Part shown: positions 25,325 to 36,920 of the stretch, in pieces | Layout of the letters: every line of letters begins with the position of its first letter | Numbering within the stretch: position 1 is the stretch's first letter | Assembly (NCBI RefSeq): GCF_003254395.2 | Contig: NC_037641.1 | Coordinates: 10,024,501-10,088,500 of the forward strand | Source: Apis mellifera | Lineage: Eukaryota > Arthropoda > Insecta > Hymenoptera > Apidae | Length of the DNA stretch: 64,000 nt | Direction of reading: 5' to 3' | Translations under genes and position numbers: made by a program | The notes under the pieces: model-generated | Databases searched by the model: none | Told to the model about the DNA's origin: nothing | The model's input: the letters and a program-made list of their open reading frames with translations, nothing else

Positions 25325-27781
25325 CGCGTCTTTGTCGTTTACTGAGATGACTATTGATCCAGGCCACCATTGTTCCCCGAACATCCGAAAGGGATCGGCA
25401 GGAAACTGCATTGCTTCCACGCGGCGGTCTTCCTTTTTCGCCGTGTCTCCGTAGATCCGGGATATTTAACCGTGACGCAATGAACATCAGTAATTTACAA
25501 CCAGTATTCTTCGACAAGCCTGTCCTCTCCACGACAATCTCGCTTTGCGTATTTCCTTAATTTTTCCTTCTCTTCTATTATTTCCTCCTTGTTGTCGCGC
25601 GTCAATATGAGTGAATTTTAAACGGAGTATATATATCGATAATAAAATATATTATATACGAACGTTAAGATTGATAATTTTAATAAATTAATCACCGCGT
25701 ATCAGAAGTAAAGATCTAAAGCGAAAAAGTTTCGTTGTACATTCTTTGAAAGATGGACAACTGTTTCTCCTCGAAGGGATCCTCGAAAATCATCATCGAC
25801 ACGTCATTCGCGTTAGTTCGAAAAATTTGCAAATCGGTTCGGGAGGGAAAATAAATCGAAATATTTTGGAAAAAAAAAGAAAACAGCCGGATCTTTGATC
25901 GTTACCTGGAAAACACGGAAGAGGAACGCCATCGTTGGATTCCTTTGATCGGCATCAACGTAGTTTTGGTAGGAGCATCTGGATCTAGGCATAAAGACTC
26001 ACAACCACAAACAAAAGGTCTCACAAATCGACAGCCCCGCCCCCAAGAAGAAAGAAGTCGGGGGCCCACGCCGACAATACTCTGGCATGTTTTTCAATAT
26101 TTAGTCATCATGACTTTTCGTCGGCCCTTTCGCCCGAAATCTCCGCGTCGAATTGGAAACTAGATAATTCAATTAGAGAGCAGCTGCCGCTACGCAGCTA
26201 TACGCGCAGGTAGGACCCACCTCGGGATTATGGGGAGACCGTGGAGACGCGGGAATTGAAAAGAGGACAGCGAGCCGCCCTTCGCGCTCTTACGCCAACC
26301 CGTCGTATCTTTATTTCTACCGCACCTCTTTTCGCATTCCCGTTTTCTCTTCCCTTATCAAAACTCGAGATATCTGCTTTTTCTTAAAGTTTCACCTGTA
26401 TCTTTATTTCCATCTCGCGTTCCGTTTTCCTTCCTCAATAATCCATGGTATTCCAGTTCTTTTTCTTTTTTTAAATCGAATCTAGTGGATGTAATTTTAT
26501 TTTTACTTTGTATTCTCTACTTCTCTGTTGATCAAACATTGGATCTTTTCATACTCTGTTTTTCTTTACTTAAAATTCGTGTTGATAAAGAATTTCGATT
26601 CTTTACATCGAAATAAAAAATTGTTGAAATTTATTAAACTTAACTGTCGAGTTATATAGAATGGGAATAGACACATTTATGTATAGAGGAAATTGAGATT
26701 CATAAGAGAAAGGTTCGATACAAAGTTCGATTGTTACAATCGTTGGAAGTTTCTCGGAACGCTGTTTCTCGCTGTTGGATGTGGAAGAAGACGTAGGATA
26801 AGAATGGAGTGGCCGTTGTAAGAGAGCGATTATGCACGCAATAAATAGATTATTGGCGATGGCGACTCCCGTGGCGGGTGACGAATTTCCTTGAATGCGC
26901 CTCGAAAATTCGTCTAAGACGTGGAGCGTGGGGATAGGATCAGCGCTAGCGTACCACGAAAAAACGCGATAGAAATGTGTCGGAGGAAAAATCTACGGGA
27001 GGTAGATCTCGACCCAAGACTGTCACGGTGAATTTTCGAAATTAGCTGTATATGGTCCCTTCCTTCCCCTCCTCCTTCCTTTCCTACAACCACGTTATTA
27101 AGAGCGATTCGAATTTGTGCTCCTAAAATTTTGCTCAATTATCATAATCAACGTCGAAGGGACGTGGATGAAAAAACGATGGCATCTTGCGTGATTTATA
27201 AACATTAAAATTAGAATACAATGGATGGATTTTAAATAGGGAGAGAGAGAGAGAGGATAAGGAAGAGCGCGGAAAGAAATTTTTGAAGGAGAAATAATTT
27301 GGATTTATCGGAACGGTACAGTATGGACGCGGTTGATAGAAGAGGAGAGAGATGCCAGGTGTGAAAGCGACGAGCCCCGACCTAATGGAGCCACAAATCA
27401 ATGGCACGATGGGCCATCATTACTTTTGCTAACACAACGTGTTTACCACACAGAAACCGAGCATCGAGGCTCTCCTGCCACCACGAAGGGCAGACACTGA
27501 TCCACCTCTCATCCCTTACGCTCAATCGCTTGTATTGTGCTCCATCGTGTACCGCGTGTGTGCAGAACAAAAATCATTTGGCGCTTTCTATTTGCTCTTT
27601 CATGCTAATCGAACGAGACTAAAGCTGACCCCTGCTCCTCCAAACGTATTTCGTCTATGTTCAACCGCTTTGCTCCACCGATATCTACGAAACGTTATAC
27701 GTGATCGATATACGTGAAACGAACTTTTATATTTTTTTTACGGGTAAATTCAATAACGTAAACGTTTAACCATCAAGAAAT

Positions 27782-28042
27782 TAAATTATATTTTCATTGG
27801 TTCGCGAGAAATTTAATCGTCGCATCTTTCTTTCTCCTCTTTTGTAATAAATTTATTATCCATGATCAATTATCGGATAAGTTAATAAAGGTGATGATTT
27901 AATCTAAATTATATTTTCACGAAAAAGATTAAAATTATCGAAACGAATCATTCTTCTTATTCCTCTTTTGTGATAATCTTATTACTTACGATAAATACAG
28001 CATTTGTCAAAAAGGATAAGTTAATAAAGGCGATAATCACTC
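27782..28042. repeat. Diverged tandem duplication, unit about 120-135 bases
   Basis: Two copies start at AAATTATATTTTCA (27782 and 27905) and share TTCCTCTTTTGT-type words followed by GGATAAGTTAATAAAGG and GATGAT/GATAAT. The copies have several indels, so the duplication is not recent. Confidence 0.75.
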
Positions 28043-28669
28043 GAGTGTAACTTTACTTAATTCCAATTGTAATACTAATCCGGTATTGTGTTATTCTCTG
28101 TTGATAAATGTAACACGATACTTTTGTCCTTACACACAGCTTCTGACGTTATTCAAGTATTAGCTGGGCGTGCTTATGGCTTTATTATTGTCCATCACGA
28201 AGGTAGCCGTCTTTTAACCCGCCTCGAGACACAATCTCCGTATTCTCTATATCCTCCCATCCTCTTTCCACGCGATCAAGGATCGAGCGTTTATCATGTG
28301 ATTAAGGCATTTATGAATCGATCTAGACTTCTATATTTCGATTGTGCAGAGACCAATTTTTATTTCCCTTTTCCATCTCCTTTTAGTAGCTAGCCATTGA
28401 TCGATGATTTTATCGACTCGATTAATTCATATCTGCTTTATTTCTCGTTTAAATTATGGATTTCTTCTTCTTCTTTTTTAATCGAGTTAATGAAATAATC
28501 CCAAATTATACGAGTTTAATCCCAATATTTCTAAAGTTTACAGAGGAGAAGGAATTTATATACGGAAATAATAACTCGAGCTCGATTACTCGATTATTAA
28601 TTTAAAAATGCGAAACGAGGGATGAGAGAAGGAGACGAGAAGGGGAAAATTCGAGCAAGATCGTTCCTT

Positions 28670-28930
28670 ACAAAATGGTGTTGGATCGTGGTGGAAACTG
28701 TTGGCAAAGCCGATCAGAGATCAACGAGGTTTCGTATGACAGCGTTTTGATGCCATTGTCCCCGTAACTAGGAATGACGTGCGAACGCGTCCCCCAGGAC
28801 TCGCCATAGGATCCTGACCGACTAATTTATGAAGAGCGGTGTAGTGTAGGATGGCCTTATTGTTGGATACAATTGTCATCCGCATTGTACCGCCACCGTG
28901 ACACAACAATCGACACCGCTTCTCTTTGTT
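28670..28930. promoter_or_regulatory. Candidate enhancer with clustered Sox-type motifs
   Basis: Sox HMG-box core words (ATTGT/ACAAT) occur at 28753 (CCATTGTC), 28859 (ATTGTT), 28869 (palindromic ACAATTGT), 28883 (CATTGT) and 28906 (ACAAT). The block is GC-balanced and free of simple repeats, unlike its surroundings. No gene is visible. The motif matches are direct; enhancer activity is inference. Confidence 0.35.
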
Positions 28931-29274
28931 TGCTTGTTTGCGGCTTGTTCCAATATCCAAACTTCCCTCCACTTTATGAATAACGTACTTATTACAGAAA
29001 CGTATCGAATTATGCCTCTTCCATTTCCATACCTTCCTTCCTTCCTTCTTCGAGCATCTTCTGTAAACTTGTACACGCGGTTATATTTCCGAGGAGGAAT
29101 ATTATTTTCCACTCCAACTTTCGAGCCAATGGAAAGATTATCTACCGCCTTTATCAGTTTTTAAATTTGTAGCAGTCGCGTATTGCGGATCAGTATTGTA
29201 GGATTCGTGGTTCCTCTTCCAACAATTCCCATTTTCGCTCACGTAATCCTGGCTCAGGATAATCTGACCTCAAT

Positions 29275-29751
29275 GGAATGGACGAGAGATACGGAATTCG
29301 AAATACGAACGCACCACTTACCTCATTCTTGCTCGTATAAAACCACGTTTAAATGTCTATGATCTATGATCTGGATGAGATAGATCGATGGAAATATAGA
29401 ATATTTAAAATATTCCAAGATGAGTGTTTGATTAGATCACAGAGAACAACATTACATTAGAAAAGTAATTTTGCAGATTTTTACACATGAGATATGCAAA
29501 GTTTTTAAATGGAATGGACGAGAGATACGGAATTCGAAATACGAACGCACCACTTACCTCATTCTTGCTCGTATAAAACCACGTTTAAATGTCTACGATC
29601 TACGATCTGGACGAGATCGATGGAAATATAGAATATTTAAAATATTCCAAGATGAATGTTTAAGAGTCAGAGAGTTACAGAGAACAACACTACATTAGAA
29701 AAGTAACAATTTTACAGATTTTTATACGTGAGATATGCAAAGTTTTTAAAT
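29275..29751. repeat. 236-base tandem duplication
   Basis: Unit 1 (29275-29510) and unit 2 (29511-29751) both begin GGAATGGACGAGAGATACGG and end GCAAAGTTTTTAAAT, with high similarity throughout and only small substitutions and indels. The apparent open frame across unit 2 is not preserved in unit 1, so this is noncoding. Confidence 0.92.
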
Positions 29752-30659
29752 TATCCTCGGGCGAATCTTTCGTTCGTATCGACCGGTTTTCACAAAAGCG
29801 GCGTTCCTTAAAAAAAAAGAAGAAAAAGAAAAAAAGATTCAACGCCATTTGAATCTTTTTCCTTCCGATAGATGTCTCGTCAGATAGGAGTTACTTTGGT
29901 TGCGAGTAACTCGATACCTAGATTACTAGAGGGTAGCTCTAGAAGGAAATAAGGAAGAGGAAAAAAAATCCAGACCTGAACGAGAGCAGGGGCACGACCG
30001 TTGTATTTGCTCAATTTACAGTTGCGTAATTTCATAATGAAGGCTCCAACGTTTTCTGCTTCCCTTTTTTTTTTTCTTTCTTTCTCCCGCTACGATTCTT
30101 CTTCCACGCTTGAAAATGTTACAATAGGCGACTTGGCCTTTTGAGAATCTGCGAGAACACAAAACGTAACTCAACGTTTGGATAAAAGTGTATGGCGAGG
30201 TGTCGTGTTTCCAGGTTGTTTTTATGAATAAGGGAGGGGAAAAACAAATCGGTAAGGGTAGTTTTCGCAAACAGAACGATCAGTTTGACGGTAAATAGGG
30301 AGGAAAGATTTTAATACGAGTAAGAGAAAGTTTGGATAAGGAAAATTTTTATATCGATTATATCGATCCTTATCCCCGCGCGGATGTCTTTTCTTTTTTT
30401 TTTTTGGAAAAAATGTTTCGTGCGTCGATTCACTCGGCGAGTTGTAGTACCCTCGTAGAGACAGATAAGGGTTTGTTTTCGATACGTAACCGAAAGCTTG
30501 CGATGCCTCAATTAGGTTAGGGTCCATTTAATACCGTTTTGTATACGTGAGCCTAAAATAACACTTGTAGCTCGTCCAATCTTTTCTCTAAGCGACTCCT
30601 GAATTTTTCGAACGAGTGCATCTTAACGCATTCGATCCCGAAAAGAAACTTATACCAAA
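29752..30659. other. Gene-free stretch with one strong stem-loop
   Basis: A perfect 8-base inverted repeat, GAGTTACT/AGTAACTC with a 9-base loop, lies at 29,888-29,912. Purine-rich A/G runs occur near 29,810-29,840. Otherwise I see nothing that resolves to a feature. Confidence 0.5.
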
Positions 30660-31140
30660 CAAATTTTCGAGTCGATGGCTCGCATAAGCAGTTTAAGTAA
30701 ATATAGCTCGAGGAGGTCGTACAAATTTTCTGAGGGGTCGTAATTATTGTTTAAACGACCTTTTTTTTATTTTAATTAACTATCATCAACTTAATTTGTC
30801 TTATTCTACAACGATCATCAAACAGAGTGATTCTCTTAATTAACAAATTTTTAATGTTCGTATATCACAGTAGAATACAAATAAATATAGTTCAAGGAGA
30901 TCGTACAAATTTTCTGAATTTTCCAATTTGTCTTATTCTACAACGATATGACAGAGAATGATTCTCAACAAATTTTAGAGTTAATACAAGTTAATTAACT
31001 CGAGGAGGTCGTACAAATTTTCCAATTTAATTTGTCTTATTCTACAACGATATAAAAAAGAATGATTCTCAACAAATTTTCGAGTCGATGGTTCGTATGT
31101 CACGATAGAATAAATAAAAATAAATGTAATTCAAAGAGAT
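30660..31140. repeat. Degenerate local repeat, three to four copies
   Basis: The words GAGGAGGTCGTACAAATTTT (30710, 31003; variant near 30,895) and TTTGTCTTATTCTACAACGA (30796, 30930, 31036) recur in the same order, together with GAATGATTCTCAACAAATTTT and TTCGAGTCGATGG. Spacing is about 105-190 bases, and the copies are truncated to different extents. Confidence 0.85.
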
Positions 31141-34100
31141 CGTTTCTTATAAATTTTAAACATAACAGATTTATTATTTTACTAATTATCCTATTTTAAT
31201 AATCAATTCCAGCAACATCTTTGTACAATGAATACTAATAGAATTTGGAACTATCATTAGAATTAGATTAATTACCATTAATTATCTTATTTTTTATTTT
31301 CTTATTTTTAATAATTATTGTATATCTATCATCAATTAGATTTGTAAAATCAGATATTTTTAATTTTCTAGTTCAAATTCTATTTTTTTTTAAAATTGGA
31401 ATTTTCCCTTTTCTGAAAGATCGTAATTATTATTTAAACTTTTTTCTTTTAATTAACGATCATCGATTAATTTTCCAATCCAATTTATCACATTTTATAA
31501 TATCTATAATAATTCCAATCTCTCCATTTTCTTCATCCTCAAGTTACAAGCGAAAGACGATAGATACAAACCTGCGTACGCGCTCACCGATCCATGGATC
31601 CCGTGGAAATTTTTCCTCCGGCAAACGCGCGCCACCAGTAGAAGACTCGGTTTCGCCACGATGTTTCTACGCGTTGAAATATGGATGCGAGAGAAAAAAG
31701 AAGAAAAAAAGAAAAAAATCGGTGCAACGTGAAAATGTTAACGACGGTCGCGTGTTAATAACCGCGATCAGCACGTAGGAACATTACGGCGCGGCTTCAG
31801 AGACATGCATAATGGCGGGTCACCGTAACTAAAAGGGCTAATCATGACAAATGCAGCCGTTATAGTGCCTCTTCCCGAGAGAGCGTTGAAAAGCGTGTTG
31901 TAGGCTGCCGTACGAGCAGCGCATCTCCTATATCCTTCTCTCCGTATAGTCACCCTCGAAAATTCTCCAACTCTTCCCAGTCATTTTTTGCCCGCTCGTT
32001 GTCTCGTTTCTCGACGACGACGACGAGTGTCAAGAATCTCGCCATTGTCTCGCGAAAATCTTTCCTCGCGCTCGAGTATTTCGTGACCGGATTGCGACGA
32101 TGATTTTTATATATTTTGCTCGAATTCCTGAGTAATTATTAGCATCTCTGATGGAGAGAAAAAGAGAGAGAGTTCTTTCCTTGCAAGTTTACAAAACACT
32201 TATTAATTTAATTTATATATTCATCTTTCGATTATTATTTGTACAAGCGATTTTGAAACGAAAATGATATTCGAATCGAAAAAAATCGTTCGATGGGAAG
32301 ATAAGAAGGCGTTGCGAGTTGTAAGGATCTACTTTACAGACTGTCGATGGCGAGGAGAAGTTAAGTTGAAAAGCGACCTCGTCATGGATTCCTCGTGAGG
32401 ATGGGCAGCGTGTAGCGATTAGATAAGAAACAGTGTCGTTTAATTGGTACAATGAAAATTGAACGAAAGGATGTTTAAACACAGCGAGGCGAGCCGTGTC
32501 CGGGCAGAGGAAGATAAATTAAACGGGACGAGAAAATATTTCTTATTGATCACGTTTTGACAGATGTGGCGGGCATGGGCGAGCAAAAAAGCAATTTATT
32601 AATTAGCGAGCCTGCCTGTCCGCTGTCAGAATATACTTCTTAACGACTCGATAATTATACATTTAATACGATCGAGCCGCTACAGCTGCTCCACGCGATG
32701 GCTGACAAGCGACTCGTTTGAAAAAGCCTTTCGTCGGACAGCTCACATCCTTTTCTTTTCGTTACCACCGCCTGTCTTCGTTCGCGCACGTTGCGCACGT
32801 CCAACTATTTATTCAAATTTCCTCTTCGATCTTACTTTGCATTTCGTCTACGATCATATCTCGTAAAATCTCGATTATTATCCTATGAAGATCAATTTTT
32901 TAATTTTCTACAATTGTTCTAAAATTTGTGAAAGAGAGAGAGAGAGAGAAAATCTGTAAAATTCGAGCAGAATAAAATAAAATGGAAAACGGATGTTCCA
33001 AAGCTCTCTGAAATTTTACGTGTAAAATTAAATACGCGCACGATCCCAAATTATACAACAAAATATTCCATTCTCCCCTCCTATTATGTATAATACATTT
33101 TCCCTCTAATTTAACATTTACGCAGAGGAGTTTTTTTTTTTTTAAAAAAATTCCTCTTCTTGGAAACGTTGATTCACACATTTCGACGAATAATTTTTAT
33201 AATTCCATTTAATTATCCGTTGTTCGTGGAAGAGAGAGGGTTACACTCTCGTAAACTCTCGGCCAAGTTTCGGCCAAGTTTCGTGGAAAAAATTTTAAAT
33301 TTAAGAAATTTTCGTCATTAGATAAAATCACGTCATCGAAAGATGATGGGAAATTCGATTGATAAGAAGCCATTTTCCCTCTCCATCCCTCGAGGGCTTC
33401 GGTCCCTCGTTGCGTAACTCTATAACCCTGCATATCTGCACATTTGTATCGAGCTGCAGGGTTTCAGGTCACGGCCTCTTTTGTTGCTCGATGATGTTGT
33501 TTCGTCTCGTTATTGGCCGCAAGGTTGTACGTATATATGTACACAGAAGCTTCGCCTCTGTATCGCGATTAATGGCCGGAGGGGGGTAGTTTTCTGACGG
33601 CATATGGTCGAGTATCGTGTTACAAGACGTTTGTCATCATCAGTGCGGCCATTGTTCTTCTGAAAAATCTCAGGCTCGCTCTTGAAAAAAATCTTCTTTC
33701 GGCGAGTTTCTTTCATTTCCACCGCCTTTCTCCCTTTCCTCGAACGACTTCTTAAATCACTCCACTTTGCTCTCCCACCCTTCCCATCCTAGTTTTTCCA
33801 CCATTTCCCCCTTTCGTTTATCTTTACTTACGTTACATATTTTTTTTCCTTCCTTTTTTTTCTTTTTTTTTTTTAAGCTACGTTATGTTTTCTTAAACGC
33901 GATCGAAAAGAAGAAACGCGATGGCCTGCGGGCATAATTACGAAATATTTCGATGTTATCTTTTTTTTTTTATCCTTTCATCGCATTAACTATAATTAAT
34001 ATTAATTATGTTAATCAAAAAATCGACGAAAAATTTCGAGGCCAGTACTTTGCGCTAGAAATAATTAAAAAATAAAAATTCGCGTTTTTGCCGCCGCATT

Positions 34101-36472
34101 TGCTTTATTGTTAACGCGCCCGCCCCTTCCAACTTTTATAATTTCCGGTGGGAAAAAAATTTCACGGGAAATCATTTTCAGTTGGAAACTTTTCGTAATA
34201 AATCGATCCACCGCTGGAAGGTCCGCTCTTCGAGACTACCTCTCTCTCCCTTCCTCCCGTACGTAACGTAATCCGCGGTTATCCAGGAATCAAATGTCGA
34301 TCATTACGTACATAATCGTAAACGGGTGACCGGTTTCGATCCAACCTTTCCCTTTCCCTGGAAAAAGAAAAAAAAGATTTCATTCTCTTATCCACTTTGT
34401 GCGGAGAAGGTAATTCAGGTGTAACGCCCGTCACCCGATACCCCCGTTTTTTACCAAAATTACCGTCTCTTCTCTTCCCCCTCGTCAACCGCATTTAAGC
34501 CTAATTTCGTAACCCATTGATGTCGAAGGTCGAGCCTATTTCTCGATATAATAACGTGAAATGGATGAAGAGATTTTTCTACCTACCTTTCCATCTGAAA
34601 AATTGAAAATTATTACTCTTTTTTTAACGGTTAAACTCGATCCGAGGAATTAAAGGAAGAAAGAGAAAAAAATCAGAGTTTTTGCCGAGAGAGATTAGAG
34701 TTTAAAGCTTTAAATTGAACGAAATCGAAATCGCAAATTTCGAAATTTGTTCGCGCGATCGATGCGCCCCATGGGATTCTCGGATACGGATTATGGATTT
34801 CGAATAATCGGTTAAGAAGCGAGGGAGGGGATCGTCCTTGGAGGAAAGTGTTGGAGGAGGGGCAAGCGATCCTCTGATCTAAGCGAGCGCGTGGCACGAA
34901 CGAAGATCGATACATCACTCTCGATCATCGGCCGAAATCTTTTCAAATCGTTCCCGCGCCGGAATCTGTCACAGGGTGAAGCGAGAAGCGAGAAGCGAAG
35001 CGTTTGGAGGTTGGACTCTTCCTTTATCGGCCCATCCTCGGAGAAAATCGATTCATCCCGAGGGAAGTTTGGTCTCGTGATCGAGAATTCTCCCGAGATT
35101 CTTGCCCCACTCGAGAAACAACTTTCCTCTGCAACTCCATTATTTTCTTCTCTTCGTTTAGATTAAACGAAACTTCTCGCAATTTTAATCATTTCTGCAA
35201 ATTGATCGAAATATTGTATTTGGAAATTTTAGAAATTGTAGAAAATTTCTTTTGTGTGTGAAAAATATCCAATGGAAGAACAAAGAGGAACAAAGGACAG
35301 ATTTTGTTTGATAATTCCAAGTTGATTGAAACATTGTACTCGGAAAAGGGAAATTTTAGAAAAATTTCCATTGTGCAGTAAGAGCGATTCGACAGATCCA
35401 TCAATCAGGGAGACGCTACGGTAGTTGACAATGGCATCGAGGTTGTTTTGGCATTGGCACCGTAGGCGGGTTCCGGAAGCGAATGAACGGCCCGCGAATC
35501 GAAATAGCGGTAACCAATTTTCTTCTCCTCCACTCTCAGACTTTCTCTCTCGTGGGATCTAGCATTATACTCGGCCGAGGAGTATAATGGTATTCGTCTT
35601 CGACACGCCACATCCCTTCCTTTTCGCTTCAAAATTCACGAAGCTTGATGGATCATTTCTCGATCTCTCCGATCGATCCATCGTAATTCGTGATTCATAT
35701 TCGTAGAAGGGTGAAGAAGATCGTCGTTTTGAAGATCATTATATTCTACGAATTTCCTGCACAAAAGAAAAGTTTAAAGAGACGAGGCAAAATAATGTCT
35801 CTCGACGCACGGGATAGCCTCCTCCATTATTGAAAAGGCTCTATTATTAAACGTTATTTCAGAAAATAAGAAAGAACGACGAATAAAAGATATTTAGTGA
35901 AATAGAAAGTTGAAAGACGGACTTAGTGAAAAATTATAATTTTGTTTGTATGGTCGATTTAACGGACAAAGAGGGTGATGATGAGGGAAGGACTACTACC
36001 GTTACCGAGCGTCGAACTGAGAGTAAGATTCGACGAAACTTTCATTTATGTTTGACAAGAGCGGAGATATTATCCGTGGGTATAATCCCGCAGGATGACA
36101 ATATTTTTAATTCCAGGCAGGATGTAACAGGATCAGCGAGAGCCAAGGTAATGTTATACCGAACTTACCGCTAATCTACTTTAAGTCTCTCGGCGATGGA
36201 GAACGGGACAGGGTTAACTTTTAATCTCCTTAAGTTTTAGGCTCGAGAAGACGAACCATTTTGTCTTCTCCTCGAATTCGCGGGTAATACGTAATCCTCT
36301 TAGAGACGTCAGGTATCAAGGGGTAACCTACAGCTACGGTACCTACGCTTCCCGAACTCTTTTTCCACCGGAAAAAGATATTTTATTCTTCCAATCCGTT
36401 TCGATACGTCGCATCGATTCGTTACGCAACTGACGAGCTTAGGACAGAATGAATGTATAAATTAGAGGAGAA
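31141..36472. other. Gene-free stretch with possible conserved noncoding blocks
   Basis: AT-rich 31,141-31,540 carries nothing visible. GC-balanced blocks at about 31,730-31,950 and 32,560-32,720 hold homeodomain-type TAAT words (GGGCTAATCATGA; TTTATTAATTAGCGAG) and look like candidate enhancers. A short imperfect duplication lies at 35,200-35,375 (GATCGAAATATTGTATTTGG and a variant). Several open frames are present but have no domains, membrane-protein design or splice support. Confidence 0.45.
32560..32720. promoter_or_regulatory. Candidate noncoding regulatory block with homeodomain-type sites
   Basis: GC-balanced sequence containing TTATTAATTAGC, TAATTATACATTTAAT and the E-box CAGCTG, with no simple repeats. 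It resembles insect enhancer sequence in texture only; conservation was not tested. Confidence 0.25.
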
Positions 36473-36920
36473 CGCGAATTCTTCTATCTCGATAAAAATG
36501 TTCTTCCATAAAAATCGCATAATAAAAGATCGCCGATTATTTAGAAAGGATTAAATTAATTGGAAAAACGTTACGTTATATCAACTTTTCAAAAAAGTTT
36601 TATTATCTATTTCGACTTCGAGTATATTAATACAAATCAGAATTACGAGTATTCCTCTTCCAAGCAATAGACAGATATTTAGAATAAAAAGTGTATTCTA
36701 TCTCGATAAAAGTCTATTCTATTATTTTGAAGAAGTTAAAAAATTGGAAAACGTTACGAAACTCAAAATGGTCGACGACAATTTATTATATGCATACATA
36801 CTCACGATATCGATATTAAATCGTTGCCCTCACCTTTTCAAAAACTTTATCATCCATCCGATCCGACTTCGACATCGAGTACATCGATATAAATCACAAT
36901 TACTCAGCCAACAACAAGCA
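36473..36920. repeat. Diverged tandem duplication, unit about 220 bases
   Basis: Shared ordered words are TTCTATCTCGATAAAA, AATTGGAAAA-CGTTACG, TTTTCAAAAA, TTCGACTTCGAGTA-type and ATAAATCA/ATACAAATCAGAATTAC in two copies (from 36,480 and 36,695). The second copy has an insertion. Confidence 0.75.

Larger units (their letters stand above)
23953..27781. other. Gene-free GC-richer stretch with long purine and pyrimidine tracts
   Basis: It holds a G-run (GGGGGGGGAGGGGG) near 24,107-24,121, a pyrimidine tract of about 120 bases at 24,381-24,502, and a purine tract of about 85 bases at 25,239-25,324. GC-balanced blocks with conserved-looking texture occur at 26,160-26,300 and 26,820-27,060. The open frames over the tracts encode only low-complexity Arg/Glu/Lys or Phe/Leu/Ser runs. 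No gene is called. Confidence 0.55.

Noticed and set aside
29471..29698. 75-codon frame in the tandem duplication
   Set aside because: The frame is not kept in the other copy, so it is not under coding constraint.
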